A stretch of 38,619 bases of DNA from a virus: positions 1 to 38,619 of the IMG/VR virus record IMGVR_UViG_3300046532_001831, one strand, 5' to 3'. Positions 15,184 to 23,146 of the stretch are shown here, in pieces; positions within the stretch are counted from its first letter, which is position 1, and each line of letters opens with the position of its first letter. The translations under genes and the position numbers were made by a program. The notes under the pieces were generated by a model, which had not been told where the DNA came from, made no database searches, and was given only the letters and a program-made list of their open reading frames with translations.

Positions 15184-16761
15184 GTGGAAAAGATTACAAC
15201 TTTAGAACAAGCAAAAGAGTTAATTACTCGACAAGATTGGAACACACTAAGCAACATAGATAGAAGACATATTGGTAATTTTCATCTTGGTGCTTTTGAT
15301 ATCTCCGAAGGGTATGATAAAACTTCAGAAACATATAAAATACTTGAATGGTTATTTGATGAAATACTACCGCCAGTTAAAATTGCAAAGTGGGCAGACT
15401 TTGAATACTTAAGAAAAGACAATAGGTTCGGTGGATTCAATGGTCTCAGAAACGAGTCTGTAACATATCATAAATTCCTACCAGTTGGTTATGCAGAAAA
15501 ACCTAGGACAGTAATCCCAGGCCAAGCAAACATGGACATGAAAGATGCAGATGGATATGTTAACCTAGACACTCTAATTGATTGGACAGATGTAGAAAGA
15601 ACCCAACAGTCAGAAGGTTCATTATTGTCTATGTATTACCATGGTGCAAAAGCTCATTGGTTAATACAGAGTATTCAAGAGGAAGGTCTCAGAGCTCCTA
15701 TTCAAGGTTACGTTATAAACGGTGGTATCACTGGTTCTAATGTTGAACCATCTTATACATTTAGAATACATCCAGGCTCTATTCGTTCGGGCGTCTTTGA
15801 AGAGATGCAAAATAATGATATGGAAATCATGGTCTTAGATAACTTTGATGTAGTAAAGGTGGAACCTTCAAGCCTTGACAGCGTATTAGAGATGTGGTAT
15901 AATAAGTTAAAGAGACTAGACAAACCTATGCATTGTTCATTCACATATGTGGATGGGTGTATTGAATATAATACTGCACTAATGGACTTAGACTTCAGAG
16001 ATGAAGTACACGAATTCAACAAACAAGTTTATGACCTTGCAAAAGGCAAACCCCTTACCATCTATATCGGACATGATAGTAGGCACGGAGACCTATCAAA
16101 AGTATCTAAGTTTGCAATCCTTGAGAGTATCAAGCAAGGATTCGGTAGAGGATGGATGCATGACCAAGTTAGATGGGAACCCGAAGTTAAAATACTTGAC
16201 ATTGCTGAGATTCCCGAGTATACTAGAGAGTATGCAAATCAAAGTACTGAGTTTACATACAGTAGATTCTTAATACCTTACTTAGAGAACTATGAAGGAT
16301 TTAGTATCTTTATTGATGATGATTTCATCTTTAAGAAAAGCATACTACCAATGTTCTACTATCTAAATCCAAACGATGCTGTTGCATGTATCAAGTATCC
16401 ACAATACAAACACGATGAGACAAAGTTTGATGGTGAAGTAAACATCGACTATCCAAAGAAGCTATGGTCTAGTATGATGGTATTCAACAATGGCCATGAA
16501 GACTGTAAGAAGTTAACACCCGAAGCTGTCAATACATGGACAGGAAAACAGTTGCATCAATTTGAATGGACTGATAAAATTTCACCTATACCCGAACACT
16601 ATATCTTTGTGGAAGGGTATGATAACCATGAGGAGAAGTACAACTATAGTGGTATACACTATACTCGTGGGGGCCCGTGGGTAAAAGGCATGGATTATAA
16701 AACCATAAATAATCTTGAAGACTTTTTAAAATGGAAAAGGAAGTTGCCAATTGGCGACTAA
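15184..16761 (+). CDS. ParB-like domain / glycosyltransferase fusion protein
   Basis: A 525-residue protein with a GTG start, chosen because GGAG lies at the right distance and the ATG at 15173 hits an early stop in another frame. Residues ~120-225 look like a ParB/Srx-type domain: YHGAKAHWLIQSIQEEGLRA, then PIQGYV, then RIHPGSIRSGVFEEM. Residues ~290-515 look like a nucleotide-sugar glycosyltransferase: LTIYIGHDSR start strand, STEFTYSRFLIPYL, a DxD-type motif FIDDDF (D378-D380) for the metal, then SSMMVFNN and HYTRGGPW. Such enzymes move a sugar to a protein, lipid or DNA acceptor. The acceptor is unknown here; the position next to the repeat fibre genes makes a virion protein one candidate. 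Confidence 0.65.
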   Translation: MEKITTLEQAKELITRQDWNTLSNIDRRHIGNFHLGAFDISEGYDKTSETYKILEWLFDEILPPVKIAKWADFEYLRKDNRFGGFNGLRNESVTYHKFLPVGYAEKPRTVIPGQANMDMKDADGYVNLDTLIDWTDVERTQQSEGSLLSMYYHGAKAHWLIQSIQEEGLRAPIQGYVINGGITGSNVEPSYTFRIHPGSIRSGVFEEMQNNDMEIMVLDNFDVVKVEPSSLDSVLEMWYNKLKRLDKPMHCSFTYVDGCIEYNTALMDLDFRDEVHEFNKQVYDLAKGKPLTIYIGHDSRHGDLSKVSKFAILESIKQGFGRGWMHDQVRWEPEVKILDIAEIPEYTREYANQSTEFTYSRFLIPYLENYEGFSIFIDDDFIFKKSILPMFYYLNPNDAVACIKYPQYKHDETKFDGEVNIDYPKKLWSSMMVFNNGHEDCKKLTPEAVNTWTGKQLHQFEWTDKISPIPEHYIFVEGYDNHEEKYNYSGIHYTRGGPWVKGMDYKTINNLEDFLKWKRKLPIGD

Positions 16762-16772
16762 TATGTTATAAT
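16744..16772 (+). promoter_or_regulatory. Sigma70-like promoter before the 16799 gene
   Basis: TTGCCA (16744-16749), a 17-base spacer, then TATAAT (16767-16772). This is five of six at -35, six of six at -10, and the best spacing. A start near 16779 would leave GAGAGGA (16784-16790) as the ribosome site for the ATG at 16799. It suggests early or middle expression by host polymerase. Activity is inferred. Confidence 0.6.
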
Positions 16773-16798
16773 ACTAGACTAGTGAGAGGAACTAAATT

Positions 16799-17356
16799 AT
16801 GAATGCATTTATATACGACGAAAAGGGAACGTTATTCGTCCGTAAACCAAACGGACTGGAGTATGATTACACCACCGTAGACAAACCCGCTTTTGATTTT
16901 GACTTTGATGTTATCATCTATGATGATATAGAAGTTAAGATTGTTAACTGGGAAGACGGTCTATCTTTCGACCAACAAGCAAAGACAGCTCTTTCAAACG
17001 AAGAGAAGGATATGATAGAACAATACATTGAGAACAGTGAACCACCTATGGGTCATAGTCTCAATAGTCAGTTTATAAACAATCTGTACAGACAAACCAA
17101 GGATTACGTTGACAAAGAATGCCAACAATATAACTTTGATAGTCTTACAGAAGTTGTTTATGCTGGAAGAGAAGGTTCATCACATCCATTTAGAAACAAT
17201 GCCAGAAGAGCAATGGAATATGCTGACGCAGTGAATTGTGTTTTAGAACAACTTGTTAATGAAATTCAATCTACAAGAGAAGATTTTCTTAAAGAATATG
17301 ATTCTTACGTGAGTGAATTGCCTTCACCATATATACCCGAAGAAACAAGGCAGTAA
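16799..17356 (+). CDS. Unknown protein, possibly tail-fibre-assembly-like
   Basis: A 185-residue soluble, acidic protein. Residues 1-60 (MNAFIYDEKGTLFVRKPNGL, then VIIYDDIEVKIVNWEDG) look beta-stranded, and residues ~75-185 are helical. The part around residues 118-150 (FDSLTEVVYAGREGSSHPFR, then ARRAMEYADAVNCVLEQ) faintly recalls the C-terminal part of phage tail fibre assembly or DUF4376-type proteins, where a helix with A..Y.DAV..W follows a sheet-helix region. That would suit a gene near the fibres, but the likeness is weak. It is first in a run of four genes with tight spacing under the sigma70-like promoter. Function not recognised. Confidence 0.5.
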   Translation: MNAFIYDEKGTLFVRKPNGLEYDYTTVDKPAFDFDFDVIIYDDIEVKIVNWEDGLSFDQQAKTALSNEEKDMIEQYIENSEPPMGHSLNSQFINNLYRQTKDYVDKECQQYNFDSLTEVVYAGREGSSHPFRNNARRAMEYADAVNCVLEQLVNEIQSTREDFLKEYDSYVSELPSPYIPEETRQ

Positions 17357-17359
17357 TCA

Positions 17360-18082
17360 ATGTATGATGATGTCGAGTTAGAGTTCATCGATGAGCCCTT
17401 TCATATCAAGGATATGCCTTTAACAAAAGTGTATGTACTTGATGACTATCTATGCCCAACATTACATCATAGAGTTGACCAAAAGATAGTTCAATCAAGT
17501 TTCTGGGCAAAAACTAATCAAGTTAGGGGAGATAGTCCTACAGGATTACCACACCATAGTTTTTGGGGAGCAGGGTTCTTTAGAGGTGAAGACCAAAAAA
17601 TAGAAGACGGTATGGTACCTAAAGACACTTATCTAATGGCTTGGCTTAATAGAAAACTCCAAACAGATTTTGGGTTTCAGTGGGAACGATTCCAATACTT
17701 TGGATTGAATTCTCAGACACAAGGGTTAGAGGGAACCACACATGCAGATTGTGACCCCGAAGATAACTGGAATCTATCCTTTCTGTACTACCCAAATAGA
17801 TTTTGGAATGATTCATGGGGGGGTTCTTTAAGATTGTATAATGAAATGCAACAAGGACTTCATGGAAGAGCAGACCATATTAAGAATCATCAAACACAAG
17901 AGATTTACTTTAAACCTAATAGACTATTGATATTTGACGGAAGAATACCTCATGGTGCAGATGCACCTTCACCTAAAGCACGATACATGGATAGACGTTC
18001 TTTGGTGATAAGAGGAGATGAGATTAGTTTAAAAACAGACTGGGGGAACGATGCCTACGATAGAATTCACCACATACGATAA
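17360..18082 (+). CDS. 2OG-Fe(II) oxygenase family protein
   Basis: A 240-residue protein with the marks of the double-stranded beta-helix dioxygenases. An HxD iron pair lies at H128 and D130 (GTTHADCDPED), the distal iron ligand is H198 (FDGRIPHGADAP), and an arginine for 2-oxoglutarate lies at R212 or R213 (MDRRSLVIRGD). The strand LSFLYYPN and SWGGSLRLY between them fit the fold. The family couples oxidative decarboxylation of 2-oxoglutarate to hydroxylation or demethylation of a substrate. The substrate is not shown by the sequence; such genes are frequent in marine T4-like phages. It starts four bases after the previous stop and overlaps the next gene by 32 bases. Confidence 0.75.
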   Translation: MYDDVELEFIDEPFHIKDMPLTKVYVLDDYLCPTLHHRVDQKIVQSSFWAKTNQVRGDSPTGLPHHSFWGAGFFRGEDQKIEDGMVPKDTYLMAWLNRKLQTDFGFQWERFQYFGLNSQTQGLEGTTHADCDPEDNWNLSFLYYPNRFWNDSWGGSLRLYNEMQQGLHGRADHIKNHQTQEIYFKPNRLLIFDGRIPHGADAPSPKARYMDRRSLVIRGDEISLKTDWGNDAYDRIHHIR

Positions 18083-18950
18083 AGAATGCTCAGAGAACTG
18101 GAGACCAGTTCTAGCAAAGAAGGTTGTCCCCGACTGGTGGAAAACCATGAAGGTACAGGAGAATATTCGTGGTAATAAAACTCAAACCATAAGGTCGTGT
18201 CCAGCAATGGATGACTGGTTAAAGACTGGTTGGTTAATCTGTGCAAAAAGAGATATGGAAGTTACGGTGAGTGAGCATGGGAACCACGCAGTAACCGACA
18301 AGACCAATAGAGACCATTCCCCAACACATCCAGCGGGACAAGCAGGTCATCATTTTACATACTTAAGTAAAGAAGATTCACCAACAATGGGTGCATTCAA
18401 GATGAAAGCACCATGGAATATTATTACTCCGCCAGGCTATTCTTGTTTATACCTAGACCCTTTCTTATTTCAAAACAAATACTTTGCAACATGGCAAGGC
18501 ATGATTGACACAGATGCATTCAATGTTAACATGGATAATTCACAAATCATATTCTATCCAAAAACAAACAAAAATTTTACCATTAAAGAAGGGACACCTC
18601 TTGTTCAAATCATTCCTTATAGAAGAGAGAACTGGAAAGCATCATATATAACATACGACAATAAATCGTGGCAAGAGAATCGTTCGGGCCGAACTACTCA
18701 TAGACTTGGTGAAGAGGGTGATAAACTTAAGACTATGGATGAATGGAATAGGTCACCCGAGTTAAGAGAATCTAAGAGGATGGTCGAAGGTATAGCAGGT
18801 GCATATAGAAGAATTAAGTACTGGAATGAGAAGGGTAAGATGTTTAAAGAAGACAATCCACCACCCGAATGTCCTATGCATAACCCCGATTTAGAAGAAC
18901 ATAAAGCAGAAATACAGTTAGAGTTATTTGGAGACCAAGATGACAGTTAG
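18051..18950 (+). CDS. DUF6065-like protein
   Basis: A 299-residue protein that overlaps the oxygenase before it by 32 bases; GGGGG before the ATG at 18051 supports this start. Conserved-looking blocks are ENWRPVLAKKVVPDWWKTMK, TIRSCPAMDDWLKTGWLI, APWNIITPPGYSCLYLDP and the end of a beta-rich region, GTPLVQIIPYRRENWK. The PPGYS...P block and CPAMDDW block match what I recall of the DUF6065 family seen in marine phages. The core may be a cupin-like barrel. The C-terminal ~80 residues are charged and helical, with a PPPECPMHN segment. It lies between two 2OG oxygenases and probably works with them, but no reaction is known. Confidence 0.55.
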   Translation: MPTIEFTTYDKECSENWRPVLAKKVVPDWWKTMKVQENIRGNKTQTIRSCPAMDDWLKTGWLICAKRDMEVTVSEHGNHAVTDKTNRDHSPTHPAGQAGHHFTYLSKEDSPTMGAFKMKAPWNIITPPGYSCLYLDPFLFQNKYFATWQGMIDTDAFNVNMDNSQIIFYPKTNKNFTIKEGTPLVQIIPYRRENWKASYITYDNKSWQENRSGRTTHRLGEEGDKLKTMDEWNRSPELRESKRMVEGIAGAYRRIKYWNEKGKMFKEDNPPPECPMHNPDLEEHKAEIQLELFGDQDDS

Positions 18951-19650
18951 ATTAGGATTCCCTACATTCATATTTGAAAGGAACTTACTAGACCAAGAGA
19001 AGTATGGAAATGCAGCGGTGTCTGAAGAATACTTAGGTACTCTTAAAAATGAGATAGATGCATGGAGAAAAAGAGACCCCAAGGGTAGACAAATCTCAAA
19101 TAGATATACTGGATGGCAATCCAATGATGGTGTAGAGAAACATCCAGCCTTTGCAAAGATAATTAGATGTATTGAAACTGCACTAAGAGAAGAAGTGCAA
19201 CAATTCTTTAGAGTTCACCCCGACGATGCTCAGATTAAAATAGACAATACATGGGCAAACGTTAATGACAAAGGTGCATGGAACACACCACATCTACACA
19301 ATGGATGTTGGTATAGTGGAGTGTTTTATATCTATGGTGACGGTGATGAAGGAGACCTTCAGTTAATTAACACTGACTCTAAAGTCGTGGCAGACCATCC
19401 ATCAGTGGATAGAAATGCAGAGAGCCTAGGATATCAACCTGTTAAAGGAAGACTTGTGTTGTTTCCTAGTGGTGCAATGCATATGGTAGAACCTAACCCT
19501 ACTAACAAAGAAAGATACTCTATATCCTTTAATTCAAGAGTGCATCATATATCAAGTCGTACCGATAGAAGACCTTCACAAGATGAAGGAGTTTGTCCAA
19601 ACGAATTTACTTTTGAATTAGATGCTTTAGGCAACCCCATAATCAATTAG
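18940..19650 (+). CDS. Putative 2OG-Fe(II) oxygenase, TIGR02466-like
   Basis: A 236-residue protein. I start it at the ATG at 18940 (MTVRLGFPTFIFERNL), with GGAG six bases before, instead of an in-frame TTG at 18928. The family pattern is present in order: WANVNDKGAWNTPHLHNGCW (H118 and H120 as likely proximal ligands), YSGVFYIYGD, GDLQLINTD, then KGRLVLFPSGAMHMVEPN with distal H181, and RYSISFN with R192. This matches the TIGR02466 group of putative oxygenases. The substrate is unknown. It overlaps the DUF6065-like gene by 11 bases, so the two are translationally linked. It ends the enzyme block before a fresh late promoter. Confidence 0.75.
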   Translation: MTVRLGFPTFIFERNLLDQEKYGNAAVSEEYLGTLKNEIDAWRKRDPKGRQISNRYTGWQSNDGVEKHPAFAKIIRCIETALREEVQQFFRVHPDDAQIKIDNTWANVNDKGAWNTPHLHNGCWYSGVFYIYGDGDEGDLQLINTDSKVVADHPSVDRNAESLGYQPVKGRLVLFPSGAMHMVEPNPTNKERYSISFNSRVHHISSRTDRRPSQDEGVCPNEFTFELDALGNPIIN

Positions 19651-19654
19651 ATTT

Positions 19655-19662
19655 TCTAAATA
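19655..19662 (+). promoter_or_regulatory. Late promoter box TCTAAATA, leaderless type
   Basis: TCTAAATA with five bases (GTAGT) before the ATG at 19668, the same spacing as at 5170, 8827, 27362 and 33439. No ribosome site lies between. Confidence 0.6.
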
Positions 19663-19667
19663 GTAGT

Positions 19668-19928
19668 ATGGAATTTACTATTACACCTTATATACTTTGG
19701 AACCTTGTTACGGTATTTATTATCGTGCCTATCGGATTCCTTCTACGCAACACCCTTCAAGAGATGTCACGTGTCTCCATTCTTCTCAATAAAACGAGAG
19801 AAGAGATTGCAAAAGACTACGTAACTAGAGAAGAGATTGAGAGGGATATGACTAAACTATTAGACCAAATGAACCGTATCTCAGACAAAATCGACAAACT
19901 CGCCACCAAGACTTATTTCCAAGAATAA
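19668..19928 (+). CDS. Small membrane-anchored coiled-coil protein
   Basis: An 86-residue protein. Residues ~8-27 (YILWNLVTVFIIVPIGFLLR) form one membrane helix at the N-terminus, followed by ~55 charged residues with heptad spacing (EEIERDMTKLLDQMNRISDK), so probably a coiled coil. The topology, a single N-terminal anchor and a long helix, is seen in small phage envelope proteins, spanin-like or signal-anchor proteins among them, but I see no lipobox or other deciding mark. It has its own leaderless late box and precedes the neck gene. The function is unknown. Confidence 0.6.
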   Translation: MEFTITPYILWNLVTVFIIVPIGFLLRNTLQEMSRVSILLNKTREEIAKDYVTREEIERDMTKLLDQMNRISDKIDKLATKTYFQE

Positions 19929-19934
19929 AAAACG

Positions 19935-19942
19935 CATAAATA
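19935..19942 (+). promoter_or_regulatory. Late promoter box CATAAATA
   Basis: CATAAATA 22 bases before the ATG at 19965, with TAGGA (19953-19957) as the ribosome site. It stands at the head of the neck-to-terminase block. Confidence 0.65.
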
Positions 19943-19964
19943 GTATTAAACTAGGATTAATACT

Positions 19965-20780
19965 ATGGCCTCACCAAATTCAAAAGCAACCCTCAAAGAG
20001 TATGTAAAGAGAAAACTAGGCGCACCTGTGTTGGAAATCAACGTAGATGACGACCAGTTCGACGATAGACTCGATGAAGGATTACAATACTTCAGAGAAT
20101 ACTGCTATGACGGTTCGATAAAGTGTTATCTAAAACATCAGTTAACGACAGAACAGATTGCATCATTCAAGTCTAATGAATCTCACAATGCAGCGACAGC
20201 GGGTGGACAAGTAGTTGCCGGCCAAACATATAAAGAACAACAAAACTATCTTACCCTACCCGAACATGTACTATCTGTACTGAACATTTTACCATTTAAC
20301 GACAAGCATAACCTAAACATGTTTGACTTAAGATACCAATTAAGACTGAATGACATGCATGATTTGTCATCAACAAATGTTTTATATTACGAGATGGTTC
20401 AACAGAACATATCAATGATGGACAACATCTTAGTAGGAAGAACCCCTATTAGATACAACATGCATTCTAACAGACTGTATCTAGATTTAGATGCATCAAG
20501 TTTGACTGCTGGTGAGTACCTTATCATCGAATGTTACAGAAAGATTGACCCAACAGATATGACAGATGTATACAATGACATGTGGTTGAAGAAGTACTGC
20601 ACAGCATTAGTCAAGTATCAGTGGGGTGAAAACCTATCCAAGTTCTCGGGTATTGCATTGCCAGGCGGAGTCACACTAGACGCTGCTACGATGAAGTCCG
20701 AAGCACAAGAAGAGATTATAAGATTAGAAGAAGAGTCAAGACTGAATTTCGAAATGCCAGTCATGGACTTAATGGGATAA
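19965..20780 (+). CDS. 13: Neck protein gp13-like
   Basis: A 271-residue protein (T4 gp13 is about 309). The start MASPNSKATLKEYVKRKLGA and the block VDDDQFDDRLDEGLQYFREY are characteristic of T4-type gp13, which closes the filled head and forms the collar to which the tail joins. The middle has LTLPEHVLSVLNILPF and the end VMDLMG. Gene order 13-14-15-16-17 follows directly, which supports the call strongly. It has a normal leader with a ribosome site. Confidence 0.85.
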   Translation: MASPNSKATLKEYVKRKLGAPVLEINVDDDQFDDRLDEGLQYFREYCYDGSIKCYLKHQLTTEQIASFKSNESHNAATAGGQVVAGQTYKEQQNYLTLPEHVLSVLNILPFNDKHNLNMFDLRYQLRLNDMHDLSSTNVLYYEMVQQNISMMDNILVGRTPIRYNMHSNRLYLDLDASSLTAGEYLIIECYRKIDPTDMTDVYNDMWLKKYCTALVKYQWGENLSKFSGIALPGGVTLDAATMKSEAQEEIIRLEEESRLNFEMPVMDLMG

Positions 20781-20784
20781 AACT

Positions 20785-21648
20785 ATGCCAACAAATGTAT
20801 TTTTTAACCATGCAGTTAATTCTGAACAGCATCTATACGAAGACATAGTTGTTGAGTCACTTAGAATGTATGGACATGAAGTCTATTATCTACCAAGAGA
20901 GATAGTTGAAGAGGATGCAATCCTCGGTGAAGACGTACAATCAAAATTTGGTGATTCATATGCAGTAGAGATGTATCTAGAAAATACAGATGGATTCGAA
21001 GGTGATGGAGACTTGATGTCTAAGTTTGGTGTACAAGTAAGAGACCAAGCAACCTTTGTATTATCATTAAGAACATGGGAGAGATTCATATCCCTAGATT
21101 CAAACCTTACAACATCACTAAGACCTAACGAGGGAGATTTAATATACTTCCCTATGAGTGGTTCTTTGTTTGAAATTAAATTTGTAGAACATGAGAATCC
21201 ATTCTATCAAGTCGGCAAACTATTTGTATTCAAGATGCAGTGTGAACTGTTCGAATACAGTGGAGAAGATTTCGATACTGGAACTGTAGTGGACTTAGTA
21301 GAAACCGAACAAGCATATACAATCGAAATGGTTGTTTCAAATACAAGTGGAGAGTTTACCATTCAAGAAGTTATTAATTATAATTCGGCTGCAACTGGTG
21401 AGGTTATTGGTTGGACGCCAGGCGCATCAGATGAAATCCGTAAACTTACTATCAAAGATGTTACTAGAACGCTTGCAGTTGGTGACACCCTTGTTGGTGC
21501 ATCAAGTGGTAAGACAGTGGTCATAGAATCGATTACAGACGTGCTAACGTTTGCTAATGACGGTGATGCACAGAATAAAGACTTTGAAGATAAGGCAGAT
21601 GGTTACTTAGACTTTAGTGAGACGAATCCGTTTGGTGAGGTTACTTAA
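20785..21648 (+). CDS. 14: Neck protein gp14-like
   Basis: A 287-residue protein (T4 gp14 is 256). The opening NVFFNHAVNSEQHLYEDIV and MYGHEVYYLPREIVEED are typical of marine T4-like gp14, which joins gp13 in the neck. Residues up to ~170 hold the core with FEIKFVEHENPFYQVGKLFV and FKMQCELFEYSGED. After about residue 185 a Gly/Thr/Val-rich beta part (TIQEVINYNSAATGEVIGW) accounts for the extra length. It starts four bases after gp13 and its stop overlaps gp15 in a TAATG. Confidence 0.85.
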   Translation: MPTNVFFNHAVNSEQHLYEDIVVESLRMYGHEVYYLPREIVEEDAILGEDVQSKFGDSYAVEMYLENTDGFEGDGDLMSKFGVQVRDQATFVLSLRTWERFISLDSNLTTSLRPNEGDLIYFPMSGSLFEIKFVEHENPFYQVGKLFVFKMQCELFEYSGEDFDTGTVVDLVETEQAYTIEMVVSNTSGEFTIQEVINYNSAATGEVIGWTPGASDEIRKLTIKDVTRTLAVGDTLVGASSGKTVVIESITDVLTFANDGDAQNKDFEDKADGYLDFSETNPFGEVT

Positions 21649-22721
21649 TGTTCGGAACATATTTCTATAATGAAACTTTCAAGAGAGCAGTATCAATCTT
21701 TGGTACTCTCTTTAATAACATTACAGTTAAGAAAGTAAACGCTGCTGGTGTTGTACTCACGGAACAAAAAGTACCCATAAGTTACGGGCCTAAACAAAAG
21801 TTCCTACAAAGACTAGCAGAGGATGCTAATCTCAATGACGGTATGAGAACTGCAATCAGTATGCCTAGACTTGCATTTGAACTTACTGGATTTGAATACG
21901 ATTCAACTAGACAACAAAACAAATTAATAAGACATAGTAAGTCAACTCTAGAAACTGCAGATACAGGAAAGAGAGGTTTCCAATATCAACCAGCACCATA
22001 CAATTTAACATTTAGTCTATCGATTCTTGCAAAGAACATGAACGATGCATTACAGATTGTAGAACAGATACTACCATATTTCCAACCCGAATACACAGTC
22101 ACAATGAAGATGATTGATTCGATGACTGATTACAGAGATGTACCAATCATCCTTAACTCCGTTACAATGGAAGACTCATATGAGGGTACATTCGAAGAAA
22201 GACGTGTTATAGAATACACTCTAGAGTTCTCTATGAAACTATACTTCTTCGGCCCAGTATATACTGGTGAGGTTATTAAGAATGTTATAGAAAGAATTTA
22301 TATCTCAGACGGAGTAGCAGGTCAAGTTAAGACTGCAAGTGGTTTGTTTACTACTAGTGAGATAGATAATAGTGGTCTAGTTAAAGAGGTTAAGCATTAT
22401 GAACCTGCGTTTGCAGCGATATCAAATGCAGTTTCTGCCTCTACAACAATCACTTTTCCAGTGGCTATAAATACTAAGGTAAGTGTAAACGACGAAGTGT
22501 TTGGAACAAACTTGGGTACTAACCCAACGATATCTTCAATCGCTGCAGACAAACTATCCATAGTGGTTAGTAATGCAGTGACAATAGATACAAAAACCAA
22601 TCTTAAATTTGTTGGTTCAGTTGACCCAACCGATACTTTTGTTGTTGCAGAAACAGTAACGTTTTATGATGATGGTACGACTAGAAGTTTTGCAGACGAT
22701 AGGACTACAGATGCGAGTTAA
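21648..22721 (+). CDS. 15: Tail terminator / sheath stabiliser gp15-like
   Basis: A 357-residue protein (T4 gp15 is 272). The core, FGTYFYNETFKRAVSIFGTL, VPISYGPKQKFLQRL, and QYQPAPYNLTFSLSILAKNM, followed by QIVEQILPYFQPEYTVTMKM, is the marked gp15 signature. gp15 caps the tail tube and sheath and joins it to the neck. After about residue 235 there is an added Ser/Thr/Val-rich beta domain (AISNAVSASTTITFPVAINT and TNPTISSIAADKLSIVVSNA) that T4 lacks and that resembles the repetitive tail of gp14 here. The gene lies in the expected place between 14 and 16. Confidence 0.85.
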   Translation: MFGTYFYNETFKRAVSIFGTLFNNITVKKVNAAGVVLTEQKVPISYGPKQKFLQRLAEDANLNDGMRTAISMPRLAFELTGFEYDSTRQQNKLIRHSKSTLETADTGKRGFQYQPAPYNLTFSLSILAKNMNDALQIVEQILPYFQPEYTVTMKMIDSMTDYRDVPIILNSVTMEDSYEGTFEERRVIEYTLEFSMKLYFFGPVYTGEVIKNVIERIYISDGVAGQVKTASGLFTTSEIDNSGLVKEVKHYEPAFAAISNAVSASTTITFPVAINTKVSVNDEVFGTNLGTNPTISSIAADKLSIVVSNAVTIDTKTNLKFVGSVDPTDTFVVAETVTFYDDGTTRSFADDRTTDAS

Positions 22722-22723
22722 TA

Positions 22724-23143
22724 ATGGCCAAAGACAAAATAGATAAACAGTTGGATGATATTCTAGATATCAATACTGAAATTAAAGCAGAAGTGGAAAT
22801 CATTCCAAAGAAGCTACCCGCTGTCCACGATAGAGGGGAATCCATAGTAAACGACTACAAGTATGCCAGAGAGAATCTCTATGGTCTTGTAGAACGTGGA
22901 CAGGATGCAATCGAAGGTATTCTAGATGTTGCAAAAGAAACCGAACACCCACGTGCATATGAAGTTGCAGGCCAGTTACTTAAAACAGTCGCTGACACTG
23001 CAGAGAAATTATTAGACCTACAGAGAAAAATTAAAGACTTAGAAAAAGACGACGATATAAAGAAGGTTGGTACACAACATAATCATCTTTATGTCGGGTC
23101 TACTTCGGAACTACAGAAGTTTCTGAAGAAAAACAAAGACTAG
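22724..23143 (+). CDS. 16: Terminase small subunit gp16-like
   Basis: A 139-residue protein (T4 gp16 is 164), starting MAKDKIDKQLDDILDINTEI. It is almost wholly helical and highly charged, with a central coiled-coil part YKYARENLYGLVERGQDAIE and TVADTAEKLLDLQRKIKDLE, as in T4-type small terminases that form rings and help the large subunit begin packaging. It lies between gp15 and the large terminase, three bases from each. The name rests on size, composition and place together. Confidence 0.8.
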   Translation: MAKDKIDKQLDDILDINTEIKAEVEIIPKKLPAVHDRGESIVNDYKYARENLYGLVERGQDAIEGILDVAKETEHPRAYEVAGQLLKTVADTAEKLLDLQRKIKDLEKDDDIKKVGTQHNHLYVGSTSELQKFLKKNKD

Positions 23144-23146
23144 ATT

